From assembly GCA_900757715.1 (NCBI GenBank), contig CAAEOZ010000240.1, positions 1 to 26,101 on the forward strand: a DNA stretch of 26,101 bases. Direction: 5' to 3'. The translations under genes and the position numbers were made by a program. Source of the stretch: an uncultured Veillonella sp. Lineage in GTDB: Bacteria; Bacillota; Negativicutes; Veillonellales; Veillonellaceae. Under the pieces are notes generated by a model. That model was not told the origin of the DNA and searched no databases. It worked only from the letters and a program-made list of their open reading frames with translations. Positions within the stretch are counted from its first letter, which is position 1, and every line of letters starts with the position of its first letter. Below, piece by piece: positions 21,949 through 26,101 of this stretch.

Positions 21949-22359
21949 ATGGCAAATTTAAATCGAAAAGAGCGCCGCGCACAGCGCAACGAATCTAATA
22001 CTATAGGTATTCTATTACGTCTATTCTTTGGGCTCAGCTTTATCGGCTTGGCGGTAGTCCTTTTGGGCGAGTTTGATTATAACTTCATCTTCCCCATCTT
22101 TACCGCAGATATTGTGGTGTCTTTAATTTACGTAATGATGAATAAATCCTGCATTACTACATCATTAGCGGTACATACTAACGTACGCGTTATCATCGCA
22201 TTCCTCATCATGCTCATCACCATGTTCTTCTACGCTTTTGCATTATGGCGTGCCGATCAATTTAGCGCGCCTATGCAAGTGACCTTGTTTATCGGTGGAG
22301 CCATCGTATACCTAGCTGTCTTTAACTCTACAAAAACGATGCTTACAAATCAAAATTAA
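21949..22359 (+). CDS. Small integral membrane protein, unknown family
   Basis: 136 residues from the ATG at 21949. GGGGGAGG is 6 nt upstream, which decides against the longer ORF start at 21883. A basic N-terminus (NRKERRAQRNE) is followed by four predicted membrane helices at about 19-40, 48-65, 79-100 and 108-126, so the N-terminus is probably cytoplasmic. No family recognised. Expressed alone on the plus strand; it converges on tonB with a shared bidirectional terminator. Confidence 0.75.
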   Translation: MANLNRKERRAQRNESNTIGILLRLFFGLSFIGLAVVLLGEFDYNFIFPIFTADIVVSLIYVMMNKSCITTSLAVHTNVRVIIAFLIMLITMFFYAFALWRADQFSAPMQVTLFIGGAIVYLAVFNSTKTMLTNQN

Positions 22360-22384
22360 TACAATCATTTATTATAACCATAAC

Positions 22385-22428
22385 AAAGAGGCATATCACA
22401 TACTAATGTATGTAAGATATGCCTCTTT
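22385..22428. terminator. Bidirectional terminator between the membrane-protein gene and tonB
   Basis: AAAGAGGCATATC (22385-22397) pairs with GATATGCCTCTTT (22416-22428); the inner ACATAC/GTATGT pairs as well. T-tails occur on both strands. It overlaps the tonB stop codon (22427-22429). Confidence 0.85.
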
Positions 22429-23257
22429 ATTGTCCTAAAACAACAGGGACTGCTAAATATACAGGTTCCCCTCTTCGATTGATAATAGAACCACTGCTTT
22501 TAACGATGCGCATTGCTTCCTCTTTTACAGGTTGCGGCACATCTTCTGCGATAAGCGGTGTATGTTCTCCCACGATGACATGTCCATCAACATCAAAGTT
22601 AACGCGCACTACAACCCTACCTGTTACGATTGACCCCTTCCCCTGTTCTTGTACAGTTCTTAAATATTCTTGGGGGTTGATATCCGACTTTTGTAAAAGC
22701 GCTTGTTGCCCTGGCGTTAGGAGCCCCCAAGCAAGATCAGATAGGAAGGATAAATCACTAGCTTCGGCAAAGCCATTTCCATTGGCATTAGGATCAGATG
22801 TTATATCCTTACCCATAGGAGCATTGTCAGGCTTAGAAAATTTACCATCTTTAGAATCATTTCCACCCGTAACTACAGCTTGTTCATTATTAGTTGTTTC
22901 CGATTCTATGGCCTTTGGAACGGCCCATTCGCGACGAGCATTAGATGTAGTCTTATTGGCATTTAAATTGTGAATGCTTTCATCACCTGTATTTTCCGTT
23001 ACAAGGGGATCCGCCTTAGGCGCAGGTCCTTCCGGAGTCGGAGGTTCAACCGATGGCTTATCCTTAGATGTAGGCTCAATAGCGGTAGGTTCCGCATCAC
23101 TTTCACTATCCTCAGGCAGATGAAAGCTAACCTCTGCTGCATCATAAGCCACACCTGTTCCAACGATACCACGTAAGGAAAGCCCCATGCCAGAGATAAG
23201 CATGATTGTAATGCCTAAAGACACAATAAAAGGTTTCAGATAATGTGATTCAAACAT
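22427..23257 (-). CDS. TonB-type energy transducer
   Basis: 276 residues from the ATG at 23257 (the GGAAG site precedes; a longer ORF overlaps exbD). One membrane anchor at about 8-29 (FIVSLGITIMLISGMGL) is followed by a long Pro/Glu/Ser-rich spacer (50-115), and a TonB C-terminal-like domain at about 208-276 (VVVRVNFDVDGHVIVGEH, NRRGEPVYLAVPVVL). TonB uses the ExbB-ExbD proton motor to drive outer-membrane receptors for iron chelates, B12 or similar. Last gene of the exbB-exbD-tonB operon (4 nt after exbD). The C-terminal domain is divergent from enterobacterial TonB, so the assignment rests partly on context. Confidence 0.8.
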   Translation of the reverse strand: MFESHYLKPFIVSLGITIMLISGMGLSLRGIVGTGVAYDAAEVSFHLPEDSESDAEPTAIEPTSKDKPSVEPPTPEGPAPKADPLVTENTGDESIHNLNANKTTSNARREWAVPKAIESETTNNEQAVVTGGNDSKDGKFSKPDNAPMGKDITSDPNANGNGFAEASDLSFLSDLAWGLLTPGQQALLQKSDINPQEYLRTVQEQGKGSIVTGRVVVRVNFDVDGHVIVGEHTPLIAEDVPQPVKEEAMRIVKSSGSIINRRGEPVYLAVPVVLGQ

Positions 23258-23261
23258 GGAA

Positions 23262-23666
23262 TCACTTCCGTTCCGTAGCGACGCTAATGTATTTAGCACC
23301 GTTCACCTTGAGCATATCCAAAAGTTCAATAACCTCGTTATAATACACATCTTTTGAGGCGCGGATAACAAAAGCTTGTTGAGGCGCTTGTGTAACGATA
23401 GATTTGACCTCTTGCGCCAAACGATCCGAAGAAATTTCCTGATTATCAATATATAGCGTGTGCGTTGTAGTCAAGGTAATGGTGATAGGTTCGATAGACT
23501 TCGCCGTAGACGTCGATGCAGATGGTAAATTTAGCGGAATTTGTTGCTCTGTATTCATATACAGCGTGCCTACCATGAAGAATACGAGTAAGAAAAATAC
23601 GATATCAATCATGGGAATAATCATGATGGTAGGCTCTTTTTTAACCCCTAATGTGCGTCGTCTCAT
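23262..23666 (-). CDS. exbD: ExbD/TolR-family proton-motor subunit
   Basis: 134 residues. One N-terminal membrane helix (about 15-35; IIPMIDIVFFLLVFFM) holds Asp21, the equivalent of the essential ExbD Asp25. The periplasmic part has the family's LPSAS, a strand-rich middle (LYIDNQEISSDRL) and a final region VIELLDMLKVNGAKYISVATE. It carries proton flow with ExbB to energise TonB. Its ATG overlaps the exbB stop by 4 nt (ATGA), a sign of translational coupling. TolR is the alternative name; the adjacent TonB-type gene favours ExbD. Confidence 0.93.
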   Translation of the reverse strand: MRRRTLGVKKEPTIMIIPMIDIVFFLLVFFMVGTLYMNTEQQIPLNLPSASTSTAKSIEPITITLTTTHTLYIDNQEISSDRLAQEVKSIVTQAPQQAFVIRASKDVYYNEVIELLDMLKVNGAKYISVATERK

Positions 23667-24268
23667 ATATCATGTTCCTCATTGTACGCATCAAGGATAT
23701 TACCGCACTCATGTTCTAATGTCGCCACAAAATCGTTGACCTTTGCCGCACAGTAACTATGAAAGCCAAGCGCAATAATGGCCACGGTCAAACCTGTAGC
23801 CGTTGCCACTAAGGCCTCAGAAACACCACCTGTAATAATAGTTGGGGACCCAATATCGCCACCTACCACAGCAAACGCACGAATCATGCCGAGGACCGTC
23901 CCCAACAAGCCCAACAACGGAGCCATTGTTACAACCATACTGAGCCAACTAAGGCCTCGTTTTAAACGTTCATCAGCGTAGGATACTATGTCTTGAAGAC
24001 GATTTTCCAGACCATTATAATTCTTTGCACTGCGAATGGCACGTGCAAATAAGGGACCAAGTTCCTCTGTATCGCGTTCCAAAATACTTGCTAACATGAT
24101 CCAAGATTGGTTCTTTTCTAAAACCTTATTAAAACGGCGCAAGTCCTTTGTAAACTTCCGATATAAAAAGATACGTTCAATGCCAATCATCAAGGTAAAC
24201 AGTAAAAAAATCACTAGCGGATACATAACAAATCCACCAGCTGCAAATAAATGCGCTATACTACTCAT
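23663..24268 (-). CDS. exbB: ExbB/TolQ-family proton-channel subunit
   Basis: 201 residues from the ATG at 24268, which has TTGGAGG upstream; an ORF start seven codons earlier lacks one. Membrane helices fall at about 11-33, 108-130 and 145-168 (LGTVLGMIRAF and GVSEALVATATGLTVAI, the latter being the conserved pore helix). It forms the pentameric channel around ExbD. First gene of the operon. An extended -10 (TGGTATAAT, complement of 24313-24321) lies about 45 nt before the start; the -35 is weak. Confidence 0.93.
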   Translation of the reverse strand: MSSIAHLFAAGGFVMYPLVIFLLFTLMIGIERIFLYRKFTKDLRRFNKVLEKNQSWIMLASILERDTEELGPLFARAIRSAKNYNGLENRLQDIVSYADERLKRGLSWLSMVVTMAPLLGLLGTVLGMIRAFAVVGGDIGSPTIITGGVSEALVATATGLTVAIIALGFHSYCAAKVNDFVATLEHECGNILDAYNEEHDI

Positions 24269-24312
24269 ACTAACCTCCAAAAGCCACATACCTTTAGGCT
24301 CTATCCGGGTTA

Positions 24313-24321
24313 ATTATACCA
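24313..24321 (-). promoter_or_regulatory. Extended -10 promoter element of the exbB-exbD-tonB operon
   Basis: TGGTATAAT on the minus strand; the -35 region (GTTTTC at 17 nt) is poor. No Fur-type palindrome was seen beside it, so iron control is not evident. Confidence 0.4.
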
Positions 24322-24456
24322 CGTTTTATCCTACCGAAAACAGATATAGAGCGCAAAACCACAACATAAATAGATATAGGATGACTTGCAATATACACAT
24401 AGACTAATTCACTAGATAGACATAGGCTAGCTAAATCCGACAGGACAAAATTAAAA

Positions 24457-24507
24457 TGCAAAAAGACTGCACTAGAAATGATATACATTCTAGTACAGCC
24501 TTTTGCA
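24457..24507 (-). terminator. Terminator of the two-TM peptide gene
   Basis: TGCAAAAAG.CTG.ACTAGAA (24457-24477) pairs with TTCTAGT.CAG.CTTTTGCA (24488-24507). On the minus strand a T-run follows the stem. It lies about 30 nt beyond the stop of the gene at 24534-24791. Confidence 0.7.
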
Positions 24508-24533
24508 CTTTCTTTTACGCTTACCTTAATAGA

Positions 24534-24791
24534 TTAGTCTTTTTTGATAAAGCCAACTATAAAACCACCTACTGACAAAGCTAATCCTAAACCGCTACAG
24601 AACATGCCGATAGAATACCACAATGTGTAAGATTGGTTATTCTCAGAAATCGCCTTTGCTGCCGCTTGAGCATTTGTAGCGTTTCTCGCAATTTCCAAAT
24701 TAGCCGCCGATGGATCTGGATTTAATAATAGAATCACAATACCAATAATTAGAACAACTACACCTACAGGTAATAATAATTTTTTGTTCAT
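24534..24791 (-). CDS. Small two-transmembrane protein, unknown
   Basis: 85 residues. Helix 1 covers about 4-23 (LLLPVGVVVLIIGIVILLL), then a polar Ala/Asn-rich loop (24-54) and helix 2 at about 57-80 (WYSIGMFCSGLGLALSVGGF), ending in a positively charged GFIKKD. No signal or lipobox; no family recognised. GAGAGGGG precedes the ATG. Monocistronic with its own terminator. Confidence 0.75.
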   Translation of the reverse strand: MNKKLLLPVGVVVLIIGIVILLLNPDPSAANLEIARNATNAQAAAKAISENNQSYTLWYSIGMFCSGLGLALSVGGFIVGFIKKD

Positions 24792-24934
24792 TTGAATGCC
24801 CCTCTCGTAACATTAAACGATAAATAAATATTATAACTTAATTATACACTGACTTTTGCATTTTAAAAAGATGAACTTATATATTAATCATCTTTTATTA
24901 GACAATTAATCAGAACTAGTTATTATGACAGAGA

Positions 24935-24998
24935 AAAAGGCATAGTATACAACTACTATTGATCTAAATCCAACAGTGAAATTGATACTATGCCTTTT
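24935..24998 (-). terminator. meaB terminator
   Basis: AAAAGGCATAGTAT (24935-24948) pairs with ATACTATGCCTTTT (24985-24998) around a loop of about 36 nt; the minus strand ends GCCTTTTTCTC. It is about 140 nt beyond the meaB stop. Confidence 0.7.
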
Positions 24999-25080
24999 AC
25001 AAATACATCTTTAATTATATCGAAATACATACGATTGCTAACAGAGTTCGTATTAAGATAAGTTATGCCGGCTTATCTAA

Positions 25081-25137
25081 TATGTATTTAGCAATACAAT
25101 ACATATTTAACAATACAATATGTATTTACCGATCTAC
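25081..25137. repeat. Three tandem 19-bp repeats abutting the meaB stop
   Basis: Three contiguous units: 25081-25099 and 25100-25118 are alike (TATGTATTTAGCAATACAA and TACATATTTAACAATACAA, three differences). The third, 25119-25137, keeps the first half only (TATGTATTTACC). They end immediately before the meaB stop codon. Function unknown; probably slippage-prone DNA. Confidence 0.6.
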
Positions 25138-26101
25138 TTATTGCAAAGACTTATCGAACACGCCAATTAATTCTTCAACGGCTTGTGATTCGCTCATTTC
25201 ACCATCTAAGACAGCATTTTCGACTTCGCCCATACGACCTTGAATGACTACATTGTTAAAGAATAGGTTGTGCAAGTGTTCGTCAATCATATCGCGCACC
25301 CAACGGAGGGATTGTTCTTGACGGCGTTTTAAGAAGACCCCATTTTCTTTGCCTTGTTCAGTGAACTCTTGGATAACATCCCACAATTCATCGAGGCCAT
25401 CCTTTGTGACAGCTGAACATGTGTAGGCTTGAGTCTTCCATTTTTCCGTAGCCGGACGGATATAATGCAACATACGGTCGTAGTCGCTACGAGCAATGAG
25501 AGCTCGTTTGAGATTATCCCCATCAGCCTTGTTGACCACAATAGCATCAGCAAGTTCCATAACGCCTTTTTTAATGCCTTGCAATTCATCGCCTGCCCCC
25601 GTCAAAACGATGAGCATAAAGAAGTCTACCATGGAGCGCACAGTAACTTCGCTTTGCCCAACCCCAACGGTTTCAACGAGAATGATATCGTACCCAGCAG
25701 CCTCGCAAAGTAGCATAGTTTCTCTACTTTTACGAGCCACACCGCCTAGCGTACCACCAGCCGGCGATGGACGAATATAAGCCTCAGGATGTTTCGTCAA
25801 CGTTTCCATCCGCGTTTTATCACCCAAAATACTGCCTTTTGTGACTTGGCTCGTAGGGTCTACAGCCAATACGGCAACCTTGTAACCCGCTTCAATGAGC
25901 ATGTTACCGAAGGCTTCAATAAACGTACTTTTACCGGCCCCAGGCACACCAGTAATACCGATGCGCAATGCCTTGCCCGTACGAGGCAATACGGCTTGCA
26001 ACACTTGTTGAGCTAGTTTGAAATGGTCCTTATTATTACTTTCTACTAATGTGATAGCCCGTGAAAGTATAACGCGGTCCCCCTGCTCGATACCGCGTAC
26101 A
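25138..26101 (-). CDS. meaB: Methylmalonyl-CoA mutase-associated GTPase MeaB/ArgK family (5' end cut by window edge)
   Basis: At least 320 residues are visible; the frame runs on past 26101, and a GTG at 26004 is an internal codon, not the start. The 32 residues upstream of it read GIEQGDRVILSRAITLVES, the family's N-terminal arm. Walker A GVPGAGKST is followed by LAVDPTSQVTKGSILGDKTRM (switch region), then ETVGVGQSE, and NKADGDN is the G4 motif for guanine. MeaB proteins protect adenosylcobalamin-dependent methylmalonyl-CoA mutase and gate cofactor loading, which fits the succinate-propionate path of Veillonella. The partner mutase genes are probably upstream, beyond the window. Confidence 0.95.
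   Translation of the reverse strand, partial: VRGIEQGDRVILSRAITLVESNNKDHFKLAQQVLQAVLPRTGKALRIGITGVPGAGKSTFIEAFGNMLIEAGYKVAVLAVDPTSQVTKGSILGDKTRMETLTKHPEAYIRPSPAGGTLGGVARKSRETMLLCEAAGYDIILVETVGVGQSEVTVRSMVDFFMLIVLTGAGDELQGIKKGVMELADAIVVNKADGDNLKRALIARSDYDRMLHYIRPATEKWKTQAYTCSAVTKDGLDELWDVIQEFTEQGKENGVFLKRRQEQSLRWVRDMIDEHLHNLFFNNVVIQGRMGEVENAVLDGEMSESQAVEELIGVFDKSLQ

Larger units (their letters stand above)
24792..25137. other. Gene-free stretch between the two-TM peptide gene and meaB
   Basis: No ORF. It holds two features listed separately: the meaB terminator (24935-24998) and three 19-bp tandem repeats (25081-25137). The leftmost 60 bases hold AT-rich candidate promoter elements for the two-TM peptide (TATAAT sequences) without a clear -35. 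Confidence 0.5.

Noticed and set aside
22419..22973. Plus-strand 184-codon ORF opposite tonB
   Set aside because: Antisense to tonB, begins inside its terminator, Ser/Pro composition results from the mirrored Pro/Glu-rich spacer.
1..26101. CRISPR array
   Set aside because: No regularly spaced direct repeats of 24-40 bp; the only tandem repeat is three 19-bp units at 25081.

Overview
The window looks like a piece of a Veillonella or close Negativicutes chromosome. This is inferred from four things: low G+C with strong AGGAGG-type ribosome binding sites, a diderm-type ExbB-ExbD-TonB cluster, a MeaB-type GTPase of methylmalonyl-CoA mutase, and Firmicutes-like genes such as an ECF-transporter S subunit. 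The genus was not tested. Most genes lie on the minus strand.

Layout from left to right. 1-458: two hairpin terminators, then a compact type I toxin-antitoxin locus too small for ordinary gene calling (23-residue Hol_Tox-like peptide, converging antisense RNA promoter, shared hairpin). 459-2385: a secreted protein with a TonB-C-like domain, an orphan ECF S component and a flavodoxin-fold quinone reductase. 2523-7028: seven tightly packed minus-strand genes for small, mostly acidic cytoplasmic proteins (DUF2695, DUF1877/YfbM, DUF2262 and unknowns), resembling an array of immunity or immunity-like genes without a toxin. 7271-10560: a 3.24 kb genomic island bounded by a 49-bp direct repeat of the 3' part of tRNA-Arg(CCT). 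It carries only a SIR2-HerA anti-phage operon and no integrase. 10723-13544: a secreted class B-type (e(P4)-like) acid phosphatase and a heme catalase with a Fur/PerR-type 7-1-7 operator upstream. 13867-16059: a small unknown protein, then an ArsR-family regulator in an operon with DNA polymerase IV. 16599-21519: purA and purB, the two steps around adenylosuccinate, separated by a HigBA-type toxin-antitoxin pair and an Fsr-like MFS exporter. 21949-25035: a small membrane protein, the tonB/exbD/exbB energy-transduction operon and a two-TM peptide. The right edge cuts the 5' end of meaB.

How the parts relate. Core metabolism (purA, purB, meaB, TonB system, catalase) is interspersed with conflict modules: a type I TA, an immunity-like array, a tRNA-borne SIR2-HerA island and a type II TA. 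The most notable items are the integrase-less SIR2-HerA island with preserved att repeats, and the type I TA whose two convergent RNAs would share the same 5' sequence. Family names come from recognising motifs by eye; no database search was run.
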